Shown: piece after piece, positions 49,532 through 61,621 of the stretch | How the letters are laid out: each line of letters begins with the position of its first letter | How positions within the stretch are numbered: the first letter of the stretch is position 1 | From: Amoebidium appalachense | Taxonomy: Eukaryota; Ichthyosporea | Assembly: GCA_963693365.1 (NCBI GenBank) | Contig: CAVNZM010000003.1 | Location: 9,176,001-9,240,000 of the forward strand | Direction: 5' to 3' | DNA: 64,000 nt | The notes under the pieces: generated by a model | What the model was told of the DNA's origin: nothing | What the model saw: only the letters and a program-made list of their open reading frames with translations | The model's database searches: none | Made by a program: the position numbers and the translations under genes

Positions 49532-50224
49532 TTAAAAACCCTGTACATGACACGTGTACATTAACGTACGTAGATTACTGTCTGACCTACACTTAAACGC
49601 GGGCATTCCTGAAACCCCTCCGGAGAGGGACGTCATACTGATGCTGTGTGAAAGTGGTGCCGGCTCGTCTGTTGGCTCGATCACCACCCACGAGTCATCA
49701 CTCTTGCTGCTCCCTAACGCCGCAAGCAGCCGCGTGTCAGCTGCAGAAAGTGTGACGTACGCTCTGATGTATTTACTCAACCACAACCCCCTGCTAGAAC
49801 TTGACTTCCTAGTTAAATTCCTTGCTCCCCCCGCCGTTAAAGGAACACAGTTCACGATGTTGTTACAACCACCGCAACACTGACAATCCCTGCAGTTGTG
49901 GTTGGAAAACCGGAGCTCACAGGTACTTTTGCACGAGTGTACATGTGCTGGCTTGGAACTTGGAAGCTCCCCGGAGCTGCGAGATTTTGCGCTCGTGCAA
50001 GTTTCAATCTCTTCTCTTTGGTTATGACAGCTGCTGACGGAGTATGAGGACAACTTTGCCCCAAAAGGTTTCTTGTTTTCTCTTGCCAGTTGCGAAGTTT
50101 TGCTCTTGCTTTTACGTGGAAGGCATTCTTCGCTGGAGCTATCTGCCAAAAGTTTTGCGGCTGTGTGTCGTTTAGAGTTTAGGGCGAAAGACGACAACCG
50201 TGGGATGGGCACAGTAAGATGCAT
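49532..50224 (-). CDS. Possible Ser-rich protein with a LIR-like motif
   Basis: An open frame of 230 residues runs from ATG (50224-50222) to a stop at 49532, in sequence free of microsatellites. It opens MHLTVPIPRLSSFAL and is rich in Ser, Lys and Cys, with a Cys cluster CRDCQCCGGCNN in the middle. Near the C-terminus it carries SKSDDSWVVIEPTDEP. An acidic patch before W-x-x-I is the pattern of a LIR/AIM motif that binds ATG8-family proteins in autophagy. That function is inference from the motif alone. Upstream frames lack an in-frame ATG. Introns could be hidden in it, and a 109-residue frame on the other strand overlaps it. Confidence 0.45.
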   Translation of the reverse strand: MHLTVPIPRLSSFALNSKRHTAAKLLADSSSEECLPRKSKSKTSQLARENKKPFGAKLSSYSVSSCHNQREEIETCTSAKSRSSGELPSSKPAHVHSCKSTCELRFSNHNCRDCQCCGGCNNIVNCVPLTAGGARNLTRKSSSSRGLWLSKYIRAYVTLSAADTRLLAALGSSKSDDSWVVIEPTDEPAPLSHSISMTSLSGGVSGMPAFKCRSDSNLRTLMYTCHVQGF

Positions 50225-52153
50225 TTTATGGCCCGTGGTATGACAAATTAAAGTCTCTTGCGAATTCAAGGCAAGTGGTAGGCCCAGTCAGAATTTAGTT
50301 TAACTCAACTCTGATACGAAAAAGAGCCCCAGAGGAATTCGAAAAACGACAGTACTCAGCCCTAACTATGAACAGGTATTCGAAAAGAATACGCTCTGGA
50401 TCTTTATTTCGGTGCCCGTGGGTCAACCCAAAATCAAGAATTAGACTTTTGTGAACTACTAATGAATAAGTCCTGCTGAGGTTGAACTAGCTTTTGACTG
50501 CAGCATTTGAATCGAAAACCAGACAGGTCTAGGCTACTCTACATGTACAATTCAACTCGCAAATGGCACGACTAAGCTGAAGTCTTCACAGCGCTGTCCT
50601 TTCGAAACTCTCTTCTCTGCACTACAACGGTTTTCTAGTCGGTTGCATCCCTCAAATCCTTTATATGGGAGGGCTAAAAAGAGACGCTTTGGCTTTTTTG
50701 GAGCTGTCACTGAGGGCTATTTTTAAACGGGGTGTGGGTGACCTGGTGTTTTGCAGCTACAACCTCGCGAGTATGGTGTAAGTGGTCATGTGGTGTGCAC
50801 CGATTGGCTGGAAAGCCACTGGGAGTCTCGAGACCAGGTATCATAAAAAGGGGGCACGTGCACGAGTGTGCAAAAGTGCGACTCTTTCCGGTGGGTAGAC
50901 TTCTAGGTGATATCACAAGCAGGTCTGCACTGAGACATATGAGCATATGCCTCTGGCAGTGCACGCAAGCGTTACTAATGCACATATGTTGGACTCTGTG
51001 GTTTCGGTGTGGCCACTGTGTATATTATGCATTTAGTAAAACTGCAGCAACTATTAGCGCCCTGCTTAAACTTGCAAGCACATGCACCGGCTATACATAT
51101 GCATGCAACCGTACGCCCTCGAGAGTGCAAGTTTTGCACGACGTCGACCAAGTCGATCATTCTAGATCTGTGTCGCTGATCTGTGTTACCAGCTCCATGA
51201 TCATATATGCATGCGTGTGCACGGTCTGACTATTAGTCTTCGGCCTCTCTCATTCATCATTACACTGTCCTTATACCCTTTTGCATAGTTAAATTATTCT
51301 TTCCGAGCGTACATGAAGCGCACGCGCCGCCGCTTGGTCCAATTCGCCCAGATGCCAGAGTAACTGTACTGCGATATCAGCTGCAGGTTGATTTGTTTGC
51401 GTGGAGGCAGTTCCCGCCAGTTTATCACTTGAACCAATCACAAAATCTCTTCATTTTGATCAAAAACCGTGACGTGACAGCTGTCCAATTGAATCTCTTT
51501 ACCCGAGAAATTTCGCAGTTGACTCCGAGTAGTAGTAGTCGGCGCCGCTGCGCATTCTGGTATGCCTTCTACCTTATGAGGTAGCTCTTCTTTTTCAAAA
51601 GGGCAGTAATTAATTTACAAAACCAATCAAATGCATTACAAAACCAATCACATGCATTAAAAAATCCTCTGAAAAGTAGAAATCAGCCAAAGTGGGTCTA
51701 ATATTACTGCCACCGATACTGCCTCCAGAATGCGTGCGCACGAGACCTCTGATGATCGATCCGATATATCGATCGATATTCGAAGTTCATGCATGAGTGG
51801 CGTGGCTAGTATACATTGTATATACCGTTATATGGATATATTTCTATTGAAATTTATCATTGGAGAAATAGTTTAGAAGAGCAACAACTACTCCAATGTA
51901 ATACATGATTCCATCGTGAACACTCGGTCTGGCATCGTTTTGTGTCGCTGCAACGCCCAGATACAAAAGCGAACAGCAAATCACAAGTTTGCTCAAAACA
52001 AATCCAATTACCGGCTCCCAAATCCAAACCTTACAATATTATTGGATAACCGTGGCTTGGTGCGACCTAAACCAATCGCACGACTTCGTTTGTTGGGTGT
52101 GCACTGTCACAACTCACAAGGGCACCCAAGCTTGGGTCGACCGGCAGGCTCAG

Positions 52154-52190
<37 letters not shown>

Positions 52191-52477
52191 TTCCTTCTCC
52201 CCCCCTCCCCCCCCCGCCTCCCCCTCCCTCCGCCCCCTCCCGGAACCTGAGTGAGGGTGTTAGCCATGGGGCGTTGGGGGTGGGGGGTGGGGGGAGAAAG
52301 ACAAAAAGAAAAAGAGAGGACGACACTGCAGGCTGAGAAACAGGCGTGTGTGGTGCACACTTCATGATGTGCCGGTGACCCTGCCTCGATGAATATCATA
52401 CATGGCATACACGGCAGTGAGCGTGACCCAGTCCGTGCGATGTGTGTGCACGTGCACGTGTTTGTTTGTGGACTATC

Positions 52478-52960
<483 letters not shown>

Positions 52961-53126
52961 TGCACGAGTCAGTCTCTATTTCGCTCTCTCAGGCTATCTG
53001 TTTACTAACAAATAGATATGCGGGAATAACCTATAATAATAGCCTATGATATTATAAGGTAATACTATGGTGGGTAGACTCTCAAAGAGCCGGGCAGTCA
53101 TTAAGGGTCGTTACCTTACTAATACT

Positions 53127-53171
<45 letters not shown>

Positions 53172-53260
53172 AAAAAAAAAAAAGGAAAGAAAGAAAGAAA
53201 AGAGAAAGAAAGAAAGAAAGAAAAAAAAGCCCGTGGCTGGTTGTGGTACTGGGATTTTTT

Positions 53261-53320
<60 letters not shown>

Positions 53321-53625
53321 AGGCCAGGGGGGTCGTGTACGTATGCGGTGGCCGTGCATAGGCTGCATGACGCCATGTTGCTATGCCGTATGTACACTGG
53401 TACTGGCCAGAGCGTGGGCCCGTAATAATGAGTAGCCGAGCTTAATGAGTGCTCTATGATGTGTGTACAACTAGAAGGCTGAAGCCTTCTCCAGTGATTT
53501 TATGCAAGTTAAGAGTTGGGCTTACCTTTCTGACATGTCGCGGCACGCGCACACACACGCAGACGCACACGCAGACGCACACGCACATGCGCACGCGCGC
53601 GCGCGCGCGCGCGAGCACACACACA

Positions 53626-53715
<90 letters not shown>

Positions 53716-53767
53716 AACACACACACACACGAACACACATGCGCGTGCGCCCCCCCCCCAAAAAACA

Positions 53768-53807
<40 letters not shown>

Positions 53808-54435
53808 GGACGTGCCGTGCACACAAACACATAAACCAAATACATACACATGCGCCAAAAACATACCCTACCCCCCCTTCCCCCCTTCCCCCCCTCCCCC
53901 CTCCCCTACCCCACTTCGGCCGCAATCCGCCCCCCTCCCCCCCCCCCCCTTCCCCCCTCCCCCGGCCACACACCCAAACACACACCTTAGTATCCCATTT
54001 CATAGAAAGCCGCTCCTGGGAGGGATCAGGGGAGGGGGGGGGGGGGGGGGGGGAGGGAAGGAGGGGAAGGATGGGAGGAACCTGTCCGTGTGTATATGAT
54101 ATATGATATGTATGCGCGCAGAGCCAGAGCTGTGCATCACATGACTACTGGTCCGTGTTGCTGTGCACGTGGCCACGTTAGGAAGCATTGATTTTGAACC
54201 CAGGGGGAGGGGGTAGTAGGAAGTTTGGGGGGGGGGGGGAAGGGTACCCGCCACCCCGCGACAGGTCGGGTCCGGGGGGTACCCCACACCCCGGCCAGGC
54301 CCTTATATAGTACTATAAGTACTATATAGTACTATATGTTCACATATGAGGGGGGGGGGGGGGGGGTACCCACCACCGGCCGAGGGGACGGGTCCCCCCC
54401 CCCCCTCCCCCCCCCCCCCCCCCCCCCGGGAACAC

Positions 54436-54712
54436 ACAATGGCGGAGGGGTGCCGGCGGAGGGGTGAGTTTTACCCCTCCGCGGAGTCACCCCTCTGCCC
54501 ATAAAACAGGACATTGCAGAGGGGTTTTCTTACATCGCGGAGGGGTGCGGAGGGGTTTTTGTGACTCCGCAGAGGGGTGCGCGGACGGGTACACCCCTCT
54601 GCCACCCCTCTGCAAGGTCATAAAAACATGCCCAAAGATGACTCTGCAGAGGGGGACGCCGAGGGGTGGAGGGCAAATGTGACATCTCGGAGGGGAAACT
54701 TATGAGGGGTGG
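54436..54712. repeat. GAGGGGT motif cluster, both orientations
   Basis: The word GCGGAGGGGT or GCAGAGGGGT, and its complement ACCCCTCTGC or ACCCCTCCGC, occurs about 15 times in 275 bases, often as facing pairs that could form hairpins. Confidence 0.85.
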
Positions 54713-54722
54713 AGGGGGATCT

Positions 54723-54761
<39 letters not shown>

Positions 54762-55730
54762 CTTTCTCAGTGTCAAACATCAGGGCACCATGCAATGTTG
54801 CCTATGCGCACGGGGCCTCGAAGCAGATAGGATGGGGGAGGGGGGGAAGGGGGGGGGGGGGGGGGGGGGGGGGGATAGAGACAAGACAATACTATAAACC
54901 GTTGAAATACTCAGCTTATGTGGCATATACAGCAGAGGCGAAGCTGAGGGGGTGTTGAGAGATAAATATAACGAGACAGCATCCAAAAAGCGCGAAGCCA
55001 CTTCCAAGATGTAAGCACCTGCATCTAAGGACCCCAAAGGAGAGGATTAGATGTTTAGAAAACATAGTTACTAATCTTAAAGGAGAGAAGAAAAAGTAAA
55101 GCATGCAATACATTCACGTGCAACTTTTCAAACGGCCCCGGGGGAGGGGGGGGGGGGGGGGGATCGGGAGGGGAATAAAGGTGGGTTGGTCCCTGGGGTT
55201 TGTTGGGAGTGGTTGAAAAACTCAGAAGAGACAAGTAGGGGAAATAAATACACGAGCATAATCATGATACGCAGAAGGTGGCTATTTCTTTAGTTGTGGT
55301 ACACATAATGGGAGCATGTTGCATGGGGCCGAAGGGGGGAGTGTGTATGCATCATGAGTGTGTGCGCGCATGCGTCTTTGTGCATGTGTGTGTGTAAGTG
55401 TGGGGTGGGGGGGGGGGGGAGGAGGGGGAAGTGGGAGAGGCGGCCAAAGGGGGGGGGGGGGGGGGGGGGGGGGGGGGTCTTCAGGCCGAGGTTGTAAAGA
55501 ACCGTCATACTTGGTCGGTATGGAAAGTGATTTATGGAACCGTACATACTGTTAGCTTGTTGTTACCCGAGAAATCGCCAACATGACAATCAACTTACGG
55601 CTGAGCAAACTTATTGCTACTTCTTTGTTTCTGTCAGGTGGAAATGCACAAACAAAACCCTAGTAACTTAAGTTGTGCGACTTTGCCCTTTACCGACCAG
55701 ACATAGTTATTGATCCGACCTGAATCGATA

Positions 55731-55994
55731 AATGCTCCAACCAGAGTACTGTATGACGTCATCATATAAAAACGCCTGGCGCAGGGTCAGTTTTGCACGT
55801 GTTACTCTCTTTTTCTCACCATTTTACCCTAACGTGACAGGGAACAAGCACATCACAAAAAAACCGTAGAAAAATTCTTGGCGGGGTAGTGGCTTAGTAA
55901 GTAATGGTAGGCATTCAACGATTTTGAGCTTCAATTTACGGAGAACTTTGTAGTGTTTGCGCACCCCATGACTACAATAATTTCTCGGAATGCT
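55731..55994 (+). repeat. Left terminal inverted repeat of the piggyBac-type element
   Basis: It contains a perfect CRE palindrome TGACGTCA (55754-55761) followed three bases later by TATAAAA (55765-55771), a promoter-like module pointing inward. The repeat matches the right end until position 55995. Confidence 0.9.
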
Positions 55995-56340
55995 TGTTGG
56001 TATGGCTTATTTTGCACTTTACGGGTTCTGGCACCGGGAGGCCATAGGCCTGAGCCAAGAAAAACGTCAAACTTGTTACAAATGCGTGCCAAAGATGCAT
56101 ACTTTAAACGTTCACGTTGTTGCTTTTGCACCACAGGTGCATTTTTCGTTTGAGAAACATTGACATCAGCTTTCAAATTCGTTTTTTTCGGTACACACAC
56201 TTCAAATAACCCTTTTAGCATCTAGTTACCACAAACAGTTTCGAAGAAACGAATAAAAACCAAACAAATCACCCCTAATCCGAAAACGACAAATGAGTGT
56301 TGCGCAATGTACAGAAACTGACCAGTGGGCAGAAGGTACT

Positions 56341-57991
56341 TTAACGTGTAGTGTTTCTGCGTGATCGTACCGGGCCTGTGTTTGTGTTGACTTGGGTGCG
56401 TGTGCGTGGAGGAACACCATGTGTGATGTGGTTTTCGAAGCATGCACGTGTTTGATCATTGCAGAGAAACACATTACACTTGATGCAGTAGGTATGTGTC
56501 TGGTGGCGTTCCCCTTTGTTCCTAAAGCAGAGAACGCATCTACCTTTTCTTTCTTTTCTGGCACGCTGGTGTCCGTGTAGAGCATGGGGGGCAGGAGCAG
56601 CAGGGGGAAGGGGGTATTCTAGTGCAGGCAGGTGGGGGTTGCATATGAGTGCTTCTGCTAGCTCACGCCTTGTGTCCATGCTCGTGTTTGTGGATTTGCC
56701 AAAGTATCTGTATGCAAAGTGTACGTTTGCTACTACAAACCCCAGAAGCCCCCCAAAGGTGCGGAGTTGGTGACGTTTAGTGCCCAAGGCTTCGTCCACA
56801 GAGCCGTTTAACATTCGTGTTTTGTTGAATATATCGGCCATGTTGTAGTTTTCGAAGTATTCTTCGACTGCTTTCGGTTGGGGGACGTCATTTCCGTTTC
56901 GTGATTTTCTCGGTTGACCCGGCTGAGTACTTGAACATGAGGTGATCACTTTCATACTGTAGTTCTTGTTTCTCCATAACACCGCAACGAGGTCTACTCC
57001 GTCCACACTGCACACTGCCTCCGACCATACACCACGTCCTTCCTCACATAGAAGGTCCAAAATGTTGAGGGGAAAGTCTCTGGTTGCGGTTTTGACATTG
57101 AAAAGTGCGTAGAATCCGATTTTGTACACTTCCCTTGTCCCGGTTACTGACCCAAACCAGCTGTCTCCGACGATCGTTCTGGGGTTACGGTGGGTGGGGT
57201 TGGCCCTTGGGGTTAGAAGACGCAAGGTGGTGCCTGTTCCAGCTCCCAACTGTCGGTACGGTTTGCTTGCCATCCTAACCGGGTTCGAATGTTCCAGCCA
57301 TGTAAATCCACATACCCAACCACCTAAGTAGCTCACCCGGGGTTAAGTCAACCCAATTTTTGTAACGTGCACGACCTACTTCGTTTGTGAGTGGAATGAC
57401 TGCTGTGAAGAGATACTCCATAGGCATGAAGTGTTCAAACAAACACAGAACACTCTTGCGCTTGTTTAGTGCTAGTGGAATGGTTGGTTTTCTGCGTGGG
57501 CCTGTTCTTTTGTCAAGTACTTGCTCATCTGGAATGGTCCATTGCAAGGTGCACGTGGGGTCGGTGGGGGTAGGTAACTCTACTTGTTCATCTACAAGTT
57601 CTATCTCATCTTCATTCTCACTGTCTGTGACAGGAATCTCTACTTGTTGGATGTCTCCATCTGGATCTTCGTCACTATCACTCTCTAGCTCGCTACTTGT
57701 GTGTTCACTGTCTTCTTCATCTATTAAAGTTAGCTGATGGCGCAGAACTACTTCTGTGGTACCGTCAAAATCAAACTTTACTTTCCATTCACTGCCTTCG
57801 TTTGTCTTGCATCGTTTCACTACTGTGCCAACCAGTATTTGTGTGTCCCAACTCAGGCCGAACTTCTTGTAAGACCAACGTGTGGTGTCATCTGAGAAAT
57901 CTTCCCCCTGAACCCCGTCAAATATGTATGCAAAACAACAGACACGAGCTCCAGAATAAAGTGACTCTATTGGGTCTAATGTTTTGGCCAT
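56341..57991 (-). pseudogene. piggyBac-family transposase, internally deleted and frameshifted
   Basis: The N-terminal frame (ATG 57991, ending 57275, 238 residues) has an acidic Ser/Glu/Asp region and then the start of the DDE_Tnp_1_7 fold (LTPGELLRWLGMWIYMAG). The C-terminal frame (to 56341) has IVGDSWFGSV, which fits the second catalytic Asp, then YNMADIFNKTR, and finally a Cys/His-rich domain (CVLCFRNKG and later CIKCNVFLCND) typical of piggyBac C-termini. The two frames overlap out of register near 57280-57330. The stretch of roughly 100-200 residues that normally carries the first catalytic Asp is absent, so the protein should be inactive. Which copy mobilises the element, if any, is unknown. 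Confidence 0.8.
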
Positions 57992-58306
57992 GTTGGGCGC
58001 TCATCTTTCACATGAAACCCATGGCTTGTTGTGTTCGCGGACTCAGCAAGTTTCGTCCGTTTGATCATGAATCATGTTGTTGTCGAGCATGAATTCAAAA
58101 ACTTGCAACAGCGTCGGCAACCAATAAAAGCTAGGGAAGGCCTTGTTAGTTACCGTACCAAAGACAAAAAAGGTGTAAACTTATGTTTTCTTACTGGCTG
58201 TACAAAAAAAAGCGGGCTCCTGGGCCCCAATAGCTCGCGGTATCCTTCCGAAACAAGCATTCCTAAAGTACTGCGGTCAGAGTACTTATGGCCGCTAAGT
58301 TCTCCG

Positions 58307-58570
58307 AGCATTCCGAGAAATTATTGTAGTCATGGGGTGCGCAAACACTACAAAGTTCTCCGTAAATTGAAGCTCAAAATCGTTGAATGCCTACCATTAC
58401 TTACTAAGCCACTACCCCGCCAAGAATTTTTCTACGGTTTTTTTGTGATGTGCTTGTTCCCTGTCACGTTAGGGTAAAATGGTGAGAAAAAGAGAGTAAC
58501 ACGTGCAAAACTGACCCTGCGCCAGGCGTTTTTATATGATGACGTCATACAGTACTCTGGTTGGAGCATT
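58307..58570 (-). repeat. Right terminal inverted repeat and probable transposase promoter
   Basis: It mirrors the left end, with TGACGTCA at 58540-58547 and the TATAAAA complement at 58530-58536. Because the transposase reads on the minus strand from 57991, this end probably served as its promoter, leaving a leader of about 0.5 kb. Confidence 0.88.
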
Positions 58571-58913
58571 CATTCTGGGGGGTTCTGGGGGGGGGGGGTG
58601 CGGCATGCCAGGAGCTACTACTAGAGAGAAGGGGGGGGTATGATTGGAGGGGGGGGGTGTTCAGCTAACCTTATATGGATAAAGCAAAGTTACAAGGATT
58701 CAAGCCATTGGTTGGGCAAGACCCCTTTTGCCGAATATGGATAACAGATCATACACTGCTGTAGGCGGCGGTCAGGAATTGGCGCGCTCTTTACTGGTCA
58801 CAACCAGTCCGGGAAGGCCATGAGCAGCATTGCCGAGCACACTGGAATACGGGAATGTTTGCGGTAACGTAGTCGCACTAGGGGGGCAGGGGGCCAGGCC
58901 CCAAGTGTTTAAA
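58571..58913. other. Short spacer between transposon and the exonuclease-fusion gene
   Basis: G-rich pieces (58577-58600, 58632-58660) and unique sequence. It should hold the promoter and 5' leader of the downstream gene, since only 343 bases separate the transposon end from the ATG. Confidence 0.4.
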
Positions 58914-60819
58914 ATGAAGCCAGGCTGCCCTAAGGGCACAACACAGCGCCCTGGGCATAAAACAGGCGGAGCTAGGGAGGGAGCTGGGCGCAAAAAAAAA
59001 GATGCTGCATTTGTTCAGCCTTTAGCGAACTTTGCAGGTTTTGGGACGGCAAACAAAGCTGTTTTGCAGGAACTAAACGTAAACGTACAACCCGAACAGC
59101 CCCCTCTATCTAAGGCCGCCGACATAAGGGCCCGTGTAGTTGAGGCAGGTAGCGTCCATTCGTTACCAAGAGAAATGGATCGGGCCCCTGCTCCACACCC
59201 ACCAGACATACAGGTGCAACCCGACGAGGAACCTTTGCTAAATGCAGCAGCAGATGCGTACCGGGTAGACGAGGATGAAGGGGAGGAAGAGGGAGAAGAT
59301 AATACGGACGGGGATGACGGTGGAGAGGAGTTTTCTGACGCGGCGGGCGAAACAATCAAGTCGCACCTGCACACAGTGAAAGAGAGTCTCAAAGATGAGA
59401 AGACGCCTGTGGGGTGGCATCTTCCACCTCCCATTATAGGCTTTAAATTTGGGGGCGATCCAGCGCCTTTCTACAAACCCAGATGTTTTGCCTGGCTTCC
59501 GGAAAGGTTGTCTCCCGGTTTCATGGTGCCGTGCCCCTTCGATGATCACTACGTGGACCCCCACAACCACCCCAACCCACACCGTACTTCTCGCAATGGG
59601 TTCATGAGCAACCCCGTAGGACGGCGTGTTATCGACTTTGACAGCTGCTACTACATTATCACGGCCCGGTACTTTTGTGACACATGCAAAAAAAACTTTG
59701 CCGGCACAAACCCCCAGACAATTAAACGCCTTCCACTCTTCATGCGTGATCAGTTTCCGGCCTACCTTAGCCACCGCAGTGGGCTCGACCTAAAGGTGGT
59801 AACATTGTTGCGTGCACTGGCAGACAAAGGTGTGGGCCCAAACGCCTTTGCCACCCTCCTCTCGGAGCTCCACAAGCAGCGATACGACGAGCAGCGGCTC
59901 CTGTATTACTCGAGGGCGCTGCATTGGACCAAGTATGAACTCAAAAAGCGTAACGATTTCCGCCCCCACGACCAGCGCCTGACAGAACTTCCCCCAGAGG
60001 AGCAGGCGGCTAAGTTCTCGGCGTTTGGTGACAAAAATGGTTACGCTGGACATGTGCCTTCAGGCAAGTGTGCACTGCATTTTGGGTGTGTAAATGGTCC
60101 CCATTGTTTTGTATGCACGTGCTTGGGCATTTTTTGGGTTGGCTTGGTAGGGTTTTGTTTTATTATTTTTTATTTTTTTTTTAGGGGGGGGGGGGGACTT
60201 GGAAATGGGTTTTGGAAGTGTGGTCAATAAGTTTCTATTATGGTGGTGGTGGATGTGTGGTGGTGGATGTGCGCCTGTGAGTGTGCGTGTACTTGTGGGT
60301 CCGTGTGTGTGTGTGTGTGTGTGGGGGGGGTGGGGGGGGGGGGGGGGGGGGGGGGAGGGGGGACATGGTGATGGATTAGGTGGTGGTGGTGGCAATCAGT
60401 CATGGTGGTGGTGGTGGTGGTGGTGGTGGTGGGGGGGGGGGGGGGGGGGGGGGGGGGGGAGGGCAGAGGGATCATCAGAGGGGTGAAAGCATAACGGTCC
60501 ATGTACCAGTGAGTGTGCTTGGGAAATCGTGGAGAACTGTTATGCCTGAAATTAGATGGTGGGTGTGCGCATGTGTGTCTGTGTGTGTTGGGGGAAAGGA
60601 GGTGGAGAGCGGGGGGGGGGGGGGGGGGAGGGCACATGGTGGTAGACTGGATCTTGGTGGCGGTACTTAATGGTTATTATAGTAGTGGCAGGAGGGTGTG
60701 GGGGGAAGGGCAAACGGACGTGCAGGGGACAAACTGCAGATGGGGCACAAAGGGGAAAGAAGGTGAAAGTTGGTGCAATGACTTGGAGGGTTTGCGCGCG
60801 CCGGGAGGGGGGGGGGGGG

Positions 60820-60854
<35 letters not shown>

Positions 60855-61550
60855 AACGGCCGGAGATGGGTGTGTAGCGTTTTTGAGATGGGAAAAGCCA
60901 TACAGACTTACGAAAATACAGAGAGGTGAGATGAACACGAGGGACTAGAGGGAATGGGGGGGATGGTCCTGATGGGAGGGTGGTGGAGTTCTAACAGTAC
61001 TTGGGGTTCAGGCAAATACCTGAGTGCCGTGTATACTGAGTTCAGCGACCGCACGGCAAAGTACCAGAGCCTGGACACGCAGCTCAAGCCCGTAAACAAC
61101 GTGCTCAAGGCCGACCACACCTTCCAAATTGGGAAGCTCACCGGCATCAATGGGGAGCCTCTGTACCGAGGCCTATGGACTTGTGTAAACGAGCTTGGCG
61201 GTGTGTGGTCCCTCCTCTTCTCCCCCCTCCCCCCACTCTCCCCCAGGCCCCCTTCCCCCCCTCCCCCCCCCCCCCCACACACGCCCCCACCCCCCCCCCC
61301 CCCCACACACACACACACACACACGCCCCCCTCCCCCCCTCCCCCCCTCCCCCCTCTAGGGCCTTTAAATCTCTTAGGCTCCACATTTAATGAGGTGGCA
61401 CACTGTGAGTAGAGGTTTGTAGTATGTGGGTTTTGGGGACAATTCTTGCCCTGTCGAGCAAAAACTAGGAAGCTCCAGATATGTGTGTATGTGTTTTTGC
61501 TGGGTAGAGATTGGGGTGGGCTGGGGTGGAGCTTTCTTTTGGCGGGGAAT

Positions 61551-61621
<71 letters not shown>

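Larger units (their letters stand above)
55731..58570 (-). mobile_element. piggyBac-type DNA transposon with 264-bp terminal inverted repeats
   Basis: The two ends (55731-55994 and 58307-58570) are inverted copies that I read as identical across all 264 bases, starting AATGCTCCAACCAGAG. Between them on the minus strand lies a broken piggyBac-family transposase. Flanks just outside the repeats (GATA on the left, CATT on the right) show neither the usual TTAA duplication nor any other clear target duplication, and the ends lack the common CCC start. The perfect ends suggest recent activity or mobilisation by an enzyme made elsewhere. Confidence 0.85.

Noticed and set aside
49554-49883. Plus-strand frame of 109 residues opposite the LIR-like protein
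   Set aside because: Shorter than the minus-strand frame it overlaps and without any recognisable feature; kept only as an alternative.
50732-51229. Plus-strand frame of 165 residues
   Set aside because: It opens at GTG rather than ATG, shows no domain and has no splice evidence; probably chance.
56341-57991. Reading the two transposase frames as one active spliced gene
   Set aside because: No good splice pair restores the missing segment with the first catalytic Asp, so deletion plus frameshift explains it better.
58830-58913. Upstream extension of the exonuclease-fusion frame
   Set aside because: The extension starts at TTG; the first ATG in frame is at 58914 with a good context, so that start was used.
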